NCBI GenBank assembly: GCA_035267045.1
Contig: DATFMH010000160.1
Location: 1-28,202, forward strand
Length of the DNA stretch: 28,202 bases
Direction: 5' to 3'
Source of the DNA: DATFMH01 sp035267045
GTDB lineage: Bacteria; Bacteroidota; Rhodothermia; Balneolales; DATFMH01
Both the position numbers and the translations under genes were made by a program. The notes beneath the pieces were generated by a model, which saw nothing but the letters and a program-made list of their open reading frames with translations, did not search any database and was not told the DNA's origin. Position 1 is the stretch's first letter. Each line of letters starts with the position of its first letter. Shown here piece after piece: positions 8,246 to 16,802 of the stretch.

Positions 8246-9247
8246 ATGGCTGTAAAACGTTTTTTTTGTATAGATTCCCACACCTGTGGAAATCCGGTCA
8301 GGCTGGTTGCCGGCGGCGGACCCATTCTCGAAGGTAAGAATATGGCAGAGAAACGCCTTCATTTCATGAAAGATTACGATTGGATTCGTAAAGGACTCAT
8401 GTTCGAGCCCCGCGGACATGATATGATGTCGGGAAGTATACTCTATCCACCAAGTGATCCACAAAATGACATCGGGATCTTGTTTATCGAGACAAGCGGA
8501 TGTCTGCCCATGTGTGGCCACGGAACAATTGGCACGGTAACAACCATGCTGCAGGAAGGGTTAGTCAAACCTAAAACACCGGGCATTTTGCGGCTTGAAG
8601 TCCCGGCCGGATTAGTTACAGCCGAATATACGATGGAAGGCCAGCGGGTAAAATCCGTTAAAATAACGAATGTACCTAGTTTCTTGTACGCTGAAAAACT
8701 GGAAGTTAATTGTCCGGATCTCGGGAAGTTGACTGTTGATGTGGCTTACGGTGGAAACTTTTACGCTATCGTCGATTCACAGGAAAACTTCCGTGATATG
8801 AAAGAATACGGTGCCGATCAGTTGATTCGATGGAGCCGGGATCTTCGGAAGCAGTTAAATGAGAAACATACTTTTGTACATCCGGAAGATGAACGTATCC
8901 ATGGCTTGAGTCATATTATGTGGACCGGTGAACCAATTGATCCCAAAGCCACAGCCCGTAATGCTGTTTTTTACGGTGACAAAGCAATAGATCGTTCTCC
9001 CTGTGGTACCGGTACGTCATCACGAATAGCACAATGGGCAGCAAAAGGTAAACTGAATAAGGGAGATGAGTTTATTCACGAAAGTATCATCGGCAGCCAA
9101 TTTATCGGGCGGATTGAGGGTACAACAACTGTCGGAAAATACAAGGCGATTATCCCAAGTATTGAGGGTTGGGCACGGATTACCGGATATAACACGATTA
9201 CCATCGACGATGATGATCCCTATGCCAATGGTTTCCAGGTAATCTGA
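8246..9247 (+). CDS. 4-hydroxyproline 2-epimerase (proline racemase family)
   Basis: A 333-residue member of the proline racemase superfamily that interconverts trans-4-hydroxy-L-proline and cis-4-hydroxy-D-proline without a cofactor, the first step of the pathway. Both catalytic cysteines are present: Cys90 in MCGHGTIG and Cys253 in DRSPCGTGTSSR. The paired cysteines argue against trans-3-hydroxyproline dehydratase, in which one is replaced by Ser or Thr. The N-terminal SHTCGNPVRLVAGG and the MCGHGTIG wording fit hydroxyproline epimerases better than true proline racemases. Its equivalents are called lhpA or hypE in other bacteria. The gene follows the dehydrogenase after 96 bases and lies only three bases before the oxidase gene, so those two are surely co-transcribed. 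Confidence 0.94.
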   Translation: MAVKRFFCIDSHTCGNPVRLVAGGGPILEGKNMAEKRLHFMKDYDWIRKGLMFEPRGHDMMSGSILYPPSDPQNDIGILFIETSGCLPMCGHGTIGTVTTMLQEGLVKPKTPGILRLEVPAGLVTAEYTMEGQRVKSVKITNVPSFLYAEKLEVNCPDLGKLTVDVAYGGNFYAIVDSQENFRDMKEYGADQLIRWSRDLRKQLNEKHTFVHPEDERIHGLSHIMWTGEPIDPKATARNAVFYGDKAIDRSPCGTGTSSRIAQWAAKGKLNKGDEFIHESIIGSQFIGRIEGTTTVGKYKAIIPSIEGWARITGYNTITIDDDDPYANGFQVI

Positions 9248-9250
9248 CCT

Positions 9251-10513
9251 ATGAGGAACAGTGATAAAGTGATTGTTGTCGGTGCTGGAATTGCCGGTTT
9301 GGGAACCGCTTATTTTCTGAATAAAGCCGGTTTGGATGTGACTATTATAGATATGGATGATGGAACGGATAACTGCTCGTATGGCAATGCAGGCATGATC
9401 GTTCCAAGTCATATCATTCCATTAGCTTCACCAGGTATAATCAGTAAGGGATTGAAATGGATGTTCAAGCCTGAAAGTCCGTTTTATATCCGTCCCCGTT
9501 TGAAAAAAGAACTTATCCTCTGGGGTTGGAATTTCAAAAAAGCATCAACCCAAAAGCATGTTGAGGAATCTGCTCCACTTCTTCGTGATCTTCTGCTAAC
9601 GAACCGTCAAATTATTGTAAATCTTGAAGAAGAGGAATCATTGGATTTTGATTTCCACAAAACGGGTTTGTTCATGTTTTGCAATTCGGAAAAAGGTTTG
9701 CAGGAAGAAGCGGAATTAGCTGAAAAAGCAAACAGCATTGGGATACCAGCAAAAGTACTTTCAGCTGATGACGTCCGTGATATGAATCCGGGAATTGACC
9801 TGGATATCATCGGTGCAACCTATTACCAGAAAGACAGTCATCTCCATCCCGGCTCACTTATGGACGGTTTAAAAGATCTTTTGAAAAAAAGAGGCGTGCA
9901 ATTTGAGTTTAATACGGAATTTGATCATTTGTTAACAGAAAATGATACGGTGACAGGAATATATTCAAAAAACAAGCGTACGCTTGAAGCATCAAAAGTT
10001 GTCATTTGCACCGGTGCACAAAGTCAGATTATCGCCAGAAGTTTTGGCTTGCGATTACTTCTTCAAGCCGGTAAAGGTTACAGCATCACGCTTCCCAAAC
10101 CCAAAATACAACCCAATTACTGCGGTATTTTCTCTGAAGTGAAAGTGACGATGACACCTATGAATAACATGCTGCGTTTTGCGGGAACCATGGAAATTAC
10201 CGGACCCGATCAATCGATTAATCCAAGGAAACTGTCCGGCTTAAAAAAATCAGTTTGTCAATATTTACCGGAGTTTAGCCTTGAAGATATGAATAATCAA
10301 AAGGTATGGGTCGGATTGCGTCCTTGCTCTCCGGATGGCCTTCCATACATAGGCCGTTTTAAAAAATTAAAAGGATTATATATTTCCACAGGTCAGGCAA
10401 TGATGGGTATGAGCCTCGGAATGGTCAGCGGACAAATAGTGTCCGATTTAATAACAAAAGGCCAATCGGAACTATCGCATCCGTTGATAGATCCAAACAG
10501 GTATGATAACTGA
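9251..10513 (+). CDS. FAD-dependent D-hydroxyproline dehydrogenase (DadA-like)
   Basis: A 420-residue flavoprotein of the DAO/DadA family. The N-terminus has the dinucleotide-binding fold (KVIVVGAGIAGLGTAYFL, glycines 11, 13 and 16, acidic end at about 35). A second FAD contact (VVICTGAQSQ) lies near 250, and the C-terminus carries VGLRPCSPDGLPYIG (about 354-368) and STGQAMMGMSLG (about 379-390). In this operon it would oxidise cis-4-hydroxy-D-proline to the pyrroline acid used by the deaminase, passing electrons to the respiratory chain or to oxygen. This is the single-subunit type rather than the three-subunit LhpBEF type. The start is three bases after the epimerase stop. D-amino acid dehydrogenase is the alternative if the context is ignored. 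Confidence 0.9.
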   Translation: MRNSDKVIVVGAGIAGLGTAYFLNKAGLDVTIIDMDDGTDNCSYGNAGMIVPSHIIPLASPGIISKGLKWMFKPESPFYIRPRLKKELILWGWNFKKASTQKHVEESAPLLRDLLLTNRQIIVNLEEEESLDFDFHKTGLFMFCNSEKGLQEEAELAEKANSIGIPAKVLSADDVRDMNPGIDLDIIGATYYQKDSHLHPGSLMDGLKDLLKKRGVQFEFNTEFDHLLTENDTVTGIYSKNKRTLEASKVVICTGAQSQIIARSFGLRLLLQAGKGYSITLPKPKIQPNYCGIFSEVKVTMTPMNNMLRFAGTMEITGPDQSINPRKLSGLKKSVCQYLPEFSLEDMNNQKVWVGLRPCSPDGLPYIGRFKKLKGLYISTGQAMMGMSLGMVSGQIVSDLITKGQSELSHPLIDPNRYDN

Positions 10514-10538
10514 GTATTAAGAGTAAAGTGCTAAGTGC

Positions 10539-10586
10539 CGTAAATGGGTGTCTGATGATTTAAAAAAATTCAGACACCCATTTACG
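10539..10586. terminator. 17-bp perfect hairpin closing the hydroxyproline operon
   Basis: CGTAAATGGGTGTCTGA at 10539-10555 pairs perfectly with 10570-10586 around a 14-base A-rich loop. It sits between the convergent oxidase and MerR genes, ending two bases before the MerR stop codon. There is no T-run on either side, so it could act as a bidirectional barrier or a 3' stability element rather than a textbook intrinsic terminator. Confidence 0.65.
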
Positions 10587-10588
10587 CA

Positions 10589-11320
10589 TTACTTCGTACT
10601 GCTCAAAGCTCTTGACATAAAGGACATTACTTCAGCATCAACAAAACCTTGTGAAGCCTTTTCGGGGCCTTCTGAAGTATACATATCACGTAAGGAATTT
10701 TGGATCTGAGAGTCGCCACCGGTAAATTCCTCAATGAGTTTTTTCCAACGTTTTGCAAGTTCCTGAACTTTTTTATCGATAGGATCTGCACCATTCTTCA
10801 TTTCTATTCGAACGTCATTTATGAGTTCTTGCCAATCCTTTTGAGCTTGTTGCATCCGTACCTGACCAATATTGTTTCTACGCTGCTTCAGCTCTTCCAT
10901 CTGATCTTCATTAAAATATTTCTCATGCATAGTCATAACTTTCATAGTTTGTATTAGTTCATCCACGGAGATTTTCTCAGCGAATCGTATGTGATCTGCC
11001 ATCGTTTTCAATCGGGCATAAAGCTGTTTCTTCAATTCTATATCTTCCCTCACCTGTTTCATTTGCCTGATAATTATATTATCCAAACTGTACTCAGGAT
11101 TGTCCAGACATGATTGCATCTCTTCCAGTGAAAAGCCGAGCTGACGAAGCGCCAGTATATTATGCAAGCGTTCAATCTCCTCAACACCATACAGCCTGTA
11201 CCCCGAATCCATTCGCTTTGAAGGGTTTAACAAACCGATTTCATCATAATAGCGAAGTGTTCGAACGGTAAGCCCGGTTCGCCTGGCAAGTTGACCAATC
11301 TTGAGTATAATTTCAGACAT
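10589..11320 (-). CDS. MerR-family regulator with TipAS-type effector domain
   Basis: A 243-residue regulator. Residues 5-75 form the MerR winged helix (IGQLARRTGLTVRTLRYYDEIGLLNPS, then SGYRLYGVEEIERLHNILALRQLGFSLEEM), followed by a long dimerisation helix (about 80-118). Residues about 125-240 form an all-helical TipAS-like domain (YFNEDQMEELKQRR, then VQELAKRWKKLIEEFTGGD, then a closing GFVDAEVMSFMSRAL). In the family this domain traps antibiotics or other hydrophobic ligands and switches on efflux or detoxification genes by untwisting promoters with a 19-bp spacer. A promoter of that form lies upstream of this gene, suggesting autoregulation. It probably belongs to a separate unit from the convergent hydroxyproline operon. 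No resistance gene is adjacent. Confidence 0.87.
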   Translation of the reverse strand: MSEIILKIGQLARRTGLTVRTLRYYDEIGLLNPSKRMDSGYRLYGVEEIERLHNILALRQLGFSLEEMQSCLDNPEYSLDNIIIRQMKQVREDIELKKQLYARLKTMADHIRFAEKISVDELIQTMKVMTMHEKYFNEDQMEELKQRRNNIGQVRMQQAQKDWQELINDVRIEMKNGADPIDKKVQELAKRWKKLIEEFTGGDSQIQNSLRDMYTSEGPEKASQGFVDAEVMSFMSRALSSTK

Positions 11321-11358
11321 TTTGATTTCAAATGAAGTTAAAACGATAACTAACCCTA

Positions 11359-11389
11359 AGTTAAGACCTTACGTCACGTCAGAGTCAAG
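11359..11389 (-). promoter_or_regulatory. Candidate MerR-type promoter with 19-bp spacer and central dyad
   Basis: On the minus strand TTGACT (complement of 11384-11389) and TAACTT (complement of 11359-11364) are separated by 19 bp, the overlong spacing on which MerR regulators act. The spacer contains CT-n-ACGT-g-ACGT-n-AG, a dyad at about 11368-11384. The -10 box matches the consensus at only three positions, so this is a suggestion. Confidence 0.4.
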
Positions 11390-11532
11390 AGAAAAAATGA
11401 TTTATACAATTTTTTTCTTTTACGGCTTATATTAAGTTTTGATTTGTAAGATACTCTGTATCCATAAAATAGATACGAAGAATAATTAAATAATCTCCCA
11501 CAAAATGGGTGGTAGCCCGTACGACAACATTT

Positions 11533-12069
11533 ATGAAACAATACCCTGTCATTCATACAGAAAGATTACTCCTGAGAAATTTTAAGTCGTCTGATAAAAA
11601 TGACCTTAAAATTCTTGCCGGTGATTTCGAAATTGCGGACACAACACTGAATGTGCCACATCCTTATGAAAAAGGAATAGCTGAAAAATGGTTAACAAAA
11701 CTCCAGGAGGATTTTGAAGACGGTAAAGGTTTGTTTTTCGCTATTACCTTAGTGACTGACAGACAATTAATCGGCACTATCGGCCTGAAAGATATTAATC
11801 ATGAACACTCACATGCTGAACTGGGATATTGGATTGGGAAAAAATATTGGAATAGAGGATACGCTACAGAAGCTGCAGTAACTGTTATTAAATATGGTTT
11901 AACTACCATGAACTTAAATAGAATTTTTGCTTTTCATTATACTCGTAATCCGGCTTCCGGGAAAGTATTGGAAAAAGCCGGAATGAAATATGAGGGCACC
12001 ATGAGATCTCATATTCGTAAGTGGGATAAATTTGAGGATATTGCTTTTTATGGTATTGTTAAGATGTGA
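11533..12069 (+). CDS. GNAT N-acetyltransferase, RimJ/RimL type
   Basis: A 178-residue cytoplasmic acetyltransferase. It opens with IHTERLLLRNFKSSD, the standard first strand of RimJ/RimL-like enzymes. It carries the HAELGYWIGKKYWNRGYATEA segment, in which RGYATEA is the acetyl-CoA pyrophosphate loop, and ends with the NPASGKVLEKAGMKYEG motif (NxxSxxvlEKxGF). Such enzymes acetylate ribosomal protein N-termini, small amines or antibiotics, and the substrate cannot be told here. The frame is open back to a GTG at 11509, but the ATG at 11533 places the family motif at the usual distance. There is no obvious ribosome-binding site. It is divergent from the MerR gene, so it might be a target of that regulator. 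Confidence 0.86.
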   Translation: MKQYPVIHTERLLLRNFKSSDKNDLKILAGDFEIADTTLNVPHPYEKGIAEKWLTKLQEDFEDGKGLFFAITLVTDRQLIGTIGLKDINHEHSHAELGYWIGKKYWNRGYATEAAVTVIKYGLTTMNLNRIFAFHYTRNPASGKVLEKAGMKYEGTMRSHIRKWDKFEDIAFYGIVKM

Positions 12070-12398
12070 TATTAATTTGTAATGTTATTACTCAAAATTG
12101 ACTAAAGAGATTATCCATAATTATACAAATCACTTCCTAATTATTTTCTCGTCTGAATATTATTCAGGCACAATTATTCTGATTTATTCTTAATTACTTA
12201 TAAGTTTTGCACTTTCGACAGGATCTCTTATCTTAAATCAGGGTTAAGGATGGTATATAGATATGTATACTTACCTGGTTTATATAAATAAATTCACGGC
12301 ATTATAGATCCTAATACAAAATAGTTTAATGATTTATATCTTAAGCGCCTATTCATCTGAGATGATCATTAGAATCAGAAAATTAATGGGTAGGTAAT
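12070..12398. other. Intergenic region before the desaturase gene
   Basis: About 329 AT-rich bases with no gene. A hairpin at 12151-12169 (GTCTGAAT, ATT, ATTCAGGC, one G-T pair) may end the acetyltransferase transcript, though no T-run follows. Its CTGAAT/ATTCAG arms resemble the palindrome at 20077-20095. A promoter-like TTGACT at 12098-12103 is followed 18 bp later by TATACA. That would give the desaturase a leader of about 265 bases or start a small RNA; neither can be decided. Confidence 0.5.
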
Positions 12399-13502
12399 TT
12401 GCAGAAAATAACGTTTAATAATAAGCTGAACAAAGAATTCAGCCGTGCTGTTAAAGCGAATGTAAATCAATACTTTAAAGAAAATAATCTCTCGATACAT
12501 GCCAATGCGGCAATGGTCATAAAGACCATTATATTGCTCACCTTATATATTGGATCCTATTTATTGATTATGAGCGGTCAAGTTTCCATTTATGGTATGT
12601 GGATCCTATCTGCTGCTATGGGTGTTGGAATGGCTGGAATTGGTTTTTCGGTATCACATGATGCCCTGCACAGTGCCTATTCCTCGAATAAAAAAATTAA
12701 TAAGATCCTTGGGCTTAGTTTTGATATGCTCGGGGCCAACGGCTATATATGGAAAATAACACATAACATCGTTCATCATACCTATACCAATATTCATGGG
12801 CATGATGAGGATCTTGAAGTGGCTGGTTTTATACGGCTTTCCCCTCACTCGGAATACAAAAAAATACACCGGGTACAGCATATTCTCGCTTTCATAGCCT
12901 ACAGTTTTGCAACATTCTTCTGGGTTTTTATCAAAGATTATAAATATTTCTTACAGAAAAATATCGGTCCTTATAAGAATAAAAAGCATCCTAAAAGTGA
13001 ATGGGCAATATTGTTCACGACTAAAGCATTTTATTATACTTATACGCTCATTTTACCGCTATTATTCCTTAATATCACATGGTATCAATTGCTGATTGGT
13101 TTTGTAACATTGCACTTAACGGCCGGATTGATATTGGGAATAATCTTTCAACTCGCCCATGTTGTTGAGGGAACAGATCATCCCCTGCCTGATGATTATG
13201 ACAAAATAGAGAATCACTGGGTTATTCATGAAATGTTAACAACCTCCAATTTCGCTCGAAGCAATAAACTTTTATCATGGTATATTGGCGGACTTAATTA
13301 TCAAATTGAACATCATTTGTTTCCAAATGTTTGTAGTATACACTATCCCGAAATTAGCCCTATTGTCGAAAAGACGGCAGAGGAATTTGGTATTCCTTAT
13401 AATCACCATGATACATTTCGTGAAGCAGTCAAATCACATTATAACACCTTGAAACGTTTCGGTGATCCGGAGTATTCTTACACCGAAACTGCTGTAGCCT
13501 GA
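12399..13502 (+). CDS. Membrane fatty acid desaturase (acyl-CoA/acyl-lipid type)
   Basis: A 367-residue integral membrane di-iron desaturase that inserts double bonds into fatty acyl chains, for example to adjust membrane fluidity. The three histidine boxes are HDALH (87-91), HNIVHH (122-127) and QIEHH (302-306). The Q in the third box is typical of front-end (delta-5/6-like) and linoleoyl-CoA desaturase-like members, although here there is no fused cytochrome b5. Hydrophobic segments lie at about 40-60, 66-85, 160-180, 212-225 and 228-252. The start is TTG at 12399: an in-frame stop lies at 12384, the next Met is residue 39, and the N-terminal KITFNNKLNKEF-like block is usual for the family. 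A GGTAGG site is nearby. Its stop is one base from the ada stop on the other strand. Confidence 0.9.
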   Translation: MQKITFNNKLNKEFSRAVKANVNQYFKENNLSIHANAAMVIKTIILLTLYIGSYLLIMSGQVSIYGMWILSAAMGVGMAGIGFSVSHDALHSAYSSNKKINKILGLSFDMLGANGYIWKITHNIVHHTYTNIHGHDEDLEVAGFIRLSPHSEYKKIHRVQHILAFIAYSFATFFWVFIKDYKYFLQKNIGPYKNKKHPKSEWAILFTTKAFYYTYTLILPLLFLNITWYQLLIGFVTLHLTAGLILGIIFQLAHVVEGTDHPLPDDYDKIENHWVIHEMLTTSNFARSNKLLSWYIGGLNYQIEHHLFPNVCSIHYPEISPIVEKTAEEFGIPYNHHDTFREAVKSHYNTLKRFGDPEYSYTETAVA

Positions 13503-13503
13503 A

Positions 13504-14556
13504 TTACAGGTTTTGGTATTTATGTTCTAAATCTAAGAGGTATTTCTTACGCCAAATACCACCTCCATAGCCACATAAGCTGCCATCTTTGGCAATTACT
13601 CTATGACAAGGTATGATGATAGCAATTCGGTTATCGCCATTTGCCCGGGCTACTGCTCTTACGGCATTCGGTCGATTAATAGCTATGGCCTGCTTCTCAT
13701 ATGAACGTGTACTTCCGTAAGAAATCGTCTTTAGTTGATTCCATACTTCCTGCTGAAATTCCGTTCCCGGAGTTTGAAGCGGTATTGAAAATTCCTTTCT
13801 TTGTCCATTGAAATATTCTCCGATTTGTCTCGAAACCAATTCCATGTAATCATTTGATCCAGGGATAAACGTGGCATTCAGATGCTTACGAATTCGTTTT
13901 AACTGAGTCTCCAGCATTCTTCGATCAATAAATTCAAGTAAACAAAGTCCGTTACTGGTCGTTCCTGCTAACATTGGCCCTAAAGGCGTAGGTATTCGAT
14001 TTACATATACAATTGTGCTTTCCCGACTTTTAACGGGTGTTAAACCGGTTATTTGGGTAACAGCATCGCGAAAACCGCTCAACGAATCATAGCCGTTATC
14101 AAAAGCAACATTGGTCAGATCATCGCCCTGTTTTATACGACCCAGTGCATTCCCGAGACGCCTTAAACGCAAATAAGTCTGAAATGTCATCCCATGATTC
14201 TTTTTAAACCAACGCCGAAGCCTGTTAGGATTAATGCCCATTTCTCGTAACTCAGCATCTTTCCAACGCCGGAGAGGGTCATTATCAACTTCAGATAATA
14301 TAATCGTGATCCAATCAGGAAAATTCCCTTCAACCTGCATTGGCTTACAACGTTTACACGGACGATAGCCCGCATCCAATGCCTGTTTAGTCGATTTAAA
14401 AAAAGTAATATTCGCTATATTCGGTTTACGTGCTGAACAAGTGGGCCGGCAAAATATTCCGGTTGTCTTTACCCCAACAAAGAAAATACCCTCGTATCGT
14501 GAGTCTCTTTGCATAAAGGCGTTGATCATTTCTTCTTCCGGTGGTAATGATATCAT
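13504..14556 (-). CDS. ada: Bifunctional Ada: methylphosphotriester/O6-methylguanine-DNA methyltransferase and activator
   Basis: A 350-residue protein with the complete three-part Ada layout. Residues about 9-73 form the zinc domain that takes methyl groups from phosphotriesters, with Cys36, Cys40, Cys67 and Cys70 (IFCRPTC and RPCKRC). Residues about 85-175 are an AraC-type helix-turn-helix (VAFDNGYDSLSGFRDAV, GLTPVKSR). Residues about 185-350 are the O6-methylguanine methyltransferase, with the helix-turn-helix segment ending RAVARANG, the acceptor Cys317 in IPCHRVI and the GYGGGIWRKKYLLDLE tail. As in Escherichia coli, methylation of the N-terminal Cys would turn it into an activator of the alkylation response, including its own gene. 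It is convergent with the desaturase gene. No partner such as alkB or alkA lies nearby. Confidence 0.95.
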   Translation of the reverse strand: MISLPPEEEMINAFMQRDSRYEGIFFVGVKTTGIFCRPTCSARKPNIANITFFKSTKQALDAGYRPCKRCKPMQVEGNFPDWITIILSEVDNDPLRRWKDAELREMGINPNRLRRWFKKNHGMTFQTYLRLRRLGNALGRIKQGDDLTNVAFDNGYDSLSGFRDAVTQITGLTPVKSRESTIVYVNRIPTPLGPMLAGTTSNGLCLLEFIDRRMLETQLKRIRKHLNATFIPGSNDYMELVSRQIGEYFNGQRKEFSIPLQTPGTEFQQEVWNQLKTISYGSTRSYEKQAIAINRPNAVRAVARANGDNRIAIIIPCHRVIAKDGSLCGYGGGIWRKKYLLDLEHKYQNL

Positions 14557-14736
14557 GATTTTTTATTAATAAAATAGCTTAATTGATTTTTTTAAATCCA
14601 CCGAAAAATTATCATTGAATTTTTCATCTGGCTAAATACATTCTATCTTTAATTGAATTCATATGAAATGGATAAAAAGTACATATGAGTATCACAATTT
14701 ATCCTGTAAAATGATGCAAAATTTTTTTCTAAATAC

Positions 14737-14764
14737 CTGTCACTAAGCTATTTTGCTCTATATT
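14737..14764 (+). promoter_or_regulatory. Candidate promoter of the S9 peptidase gene
   Basis: CTGTCA at 14737-14742 and TATATT at 14759-14764 are 16 bp apart. Transcription starting near 14771 would give a leader of about 34 bases. The 248-base gap is shared with the divergent ada gene, whose own promoter could not be placed. A 10-bp palindrome TTCATATGAA lies at 14658-14667. Confidence 0.35.
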
Positions 14765-14804
14765 TCCTAAATACAAAGCAAATCTCTCTCTAAAAATTTT
14801 TATT

Positions 14805-16802
14805 ATGAAGTTTGTAAGTCGCTCTATCCTATTCCTGGGTTGTATTTTGATTGCCAAACTACCAATGGCTCATGCTCAAAAACAGCCATTCAAACTTAAA
14901 GATTTACGCAAACTCGTTCGATTGTCAAGCCCTCGAATCTCACCTGACGGCAGTAATATAGCTGTAATTGTTTCCCGGCCTGATTGGAAAAAGGATAAAT
15001 CGAAGCAGGAAATTGATCTTATTGATATCACTACTGGAAAAACAAGAAGTTTAACATATCACCGAAAAGGTTTATCAGAACCTCGCTGGTCTCCCGACGG
15101 TAGCCGACTTGCTTTTAAAGCTCACGATCCGGAATCCAAAAAAGAGCAGGTTTTTATTATGTCGATGAATGGCGGCGACCCTGTACGCGTGACGAAATCC
15201 AAAACGGGGATCGACGAGTATTCATGGAGTCCGGATGGAAAGAAAATAGCCTTTGTCGCCCAGGATACTGTTCCCAATCCAAAGGAAATTAAACATCATA
15301 ACGACGGATTCAGAGTAACCGAAAATAATTATACCGTACGTAAAGCCGTACAACCATGGCATCTGTGGATTATATCTGCAAATGGTGGAAAAGCTAAACG
15401 GTTGACTCAAGGTTCGTGGAGTATAGATACCGATCAGGGCACAATATCTCCTTTAGCCTGGACTCATGATGGCAAATCTATTGTCTTTCAAAAATTTCCT
15501 GATGTCTGGTTTGGAGATGCTTATCACTCTACCCTTGCTGAAGTAGATACTTCGGGTGGTAAAGTCAGGGCCTATGTATCCGATGAAGGATCCGGTAATC
15601 CCGCATTTTCCGATGATGGATCCGCATTGGCATTTATGAGAGCCAGAAATGGTGATCAAAATAATGGTAATGCTGTTTATGTGACTATGAATGGAAAGAT
15701 TCATGACGCAACCCGGGGGCTTGGCAGAAATATCAATAATTATACATGGCTCCCAGATAACAAATCAATTTTGATGACCGGCCAAAAAGGAACGCGTACT
15801 GTCATGTGGCGCCAACCTGTTTCAGGAACGGCCGAACTACTTAATTTACATGGAATACAACCGGCACGCGGAGGTATGAGTGTATCCAATAACGGAGTGA
15901 TTACTTTTATCGGTGCCACTGCTTCTCATCCGGGAGAATTATACATCATGAAATCGGTTATGAGTACACCGAAACGCCTTACAAACCTGAATTCATTTGT
16001 AGATCAACTGGCTTTAGGAAAGATGGACTCCGTATCATGGAAAGGCCCGGATCATCATTTCTTCGAAGATGGTGTTTTAACGTATCCGGTCGGTTATCAA
16101 TCCGGTCATAAGTACCCCCTGGTTTTGGTTATTCACGGAGGACCCGAAGGAGCTTCTACAGTTAACTTTTCCCCATTAACACAGTTGATGGCCGCCCATG
16201 GTTTCCTGGTTTTTCAACCCAATTATCGCGGTAGTATCAATTTAGGTGATGCTTATCAACACGCCATTTATCGTAATACTGGCAAGGGTCCCGGCAGGGA
16301 TGTTATGGCCGGCTTAAAAGAAGTAGAAAAGAAAGGTATTGTCGATGAAAGCAACATCGGTGTAACCGGATGGTCGTATGGCGGATATATGACTTCCTGG
16401 CTTAATGGAAACTACCCTGGCACATGGAAAGCGGCCGTAGAAGGAGCTGCCCTCAATGATTGGGTCATGGATTATACGATTGCTTTTTATCAAAAAGACG
16501 ATCTCTATTTTTTCGGTGGTTCACCCTGGGTTAAGAAATATGAAAAAATATGGCGTAAGCAATCACCTATACAATATGCCCAAAATGTGAAAGCACCTAC
16601 ATTGATTATGGGAGATGTTGGAGATCCTAATGTGCCGATAATTAACAGTTATGAAATGTTTCATGCCCTACGTGATAATGGTGATCATGTTGAGTTTTAT
16701 GCCTACCCGGCAAATACGCACTTTCCACATGACATTGTACGAACAACTGATATCTATCGCCGATGGGTAGGTTGGATGGTTAAATATTTAAAAACCGACT
16801 GA
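14805..16802 (+). CDS. Secreted S9-family (prolyl oligopeptidase/DPP-like) serine peptidase
   Basis: A 665-residue exported serine peptidase. Residues 1-25 are a signal peptide (SILFLGCILIAKLPMAHAQ). Residues about 30-400 form a beta-propeller with PD40/WD40-like repeats (RISPDGSNIAV, RWSPDGSRLAF, SWSPDGKKIAF, and LAWTHDGKSIVF further on). Residues about 410-665 form the alpha/beta-hydrolase domain, with the oxyanion-site HGGPEG at 444-449, nucleophile Ser524 in GWSYGGY, Asp607 in GDVGDPNVP and His639 in NTHFP. Relatives are dipeptidyl or acylaminoacyl peptidases that trim peptides, often next to proline. The periplasm or cell surface is the likely location. Its presence near a hydroxyproline operon is suggestive, but no shared transcript is possible with ada in between. 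Confidence 0.92.
   Translation: MKFVSRSILFLGCILIAKLPMAHAQKQPFKLKDLRKLVRLSSPRISPDGSNIAVIVSRPDWKKDKSKQEIDLIDITTGKTRSLTYHRKGLSEPRWSPDGSRLAFKAHDPESKKEQVFIMSMNGGDPVRVTKSKTGIDEYSWSPDGKKIAFVAQDTVPNPKEIKHHNDGFRVTENNYTVRKAVQPWHLWIISANGGKAKRLTQGSWSIDTDQGTISPLAWTHDGKSIVFQKFPDVWFGDAYHSTLAEVDTSGGKVRAYVSDEGSGNPAFSDDGSALAFMRARNGDQNNGNAVYVTMNGKIHDATRGLGRNINNYTWLPDNKSILMTGQKGTRTVMWRQPVSGTAELLNLHGIQPARGGMSVSNNGVITFIGATASHPGELYIMKSVMSTPKRLTNLNSFVDQLALGKMDSVSWKGPDHHFFEDGVLTYPVGYQSGHKYPLVLVIHGGPEGASTVNFSPLTQLMAAHGFLVFQPNYRGSINLGDAYQHAIYRNTGKGPGRDVMAGLKEVEKKGIVDESNIGVTGWSYGGYMTSWLNGNYPGTWKAAVEGAALNDWVMDYTIAFYQKDDLYFFGGSPWVKKYEKIWRKQSPIQYAQNVKAPTLIMGDVGDPNVPIINSYEMFHALRDNGDHVEFYAYPANTHFPHDIVRTTDIYRRWVGWMVKYLKTD

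Noticed and set aside
8246..9247. trans-3-hydroxy-L-proline dehydratase
   Set aside because: Both catalytic cysteines are present, whereas the dehydratase replaces one of them.
11509..11511. GTG as the start of the acetyltransferase gene
   Set aside because: It would add eight residues not typical of the family, and ATG at 11533 is well placed.
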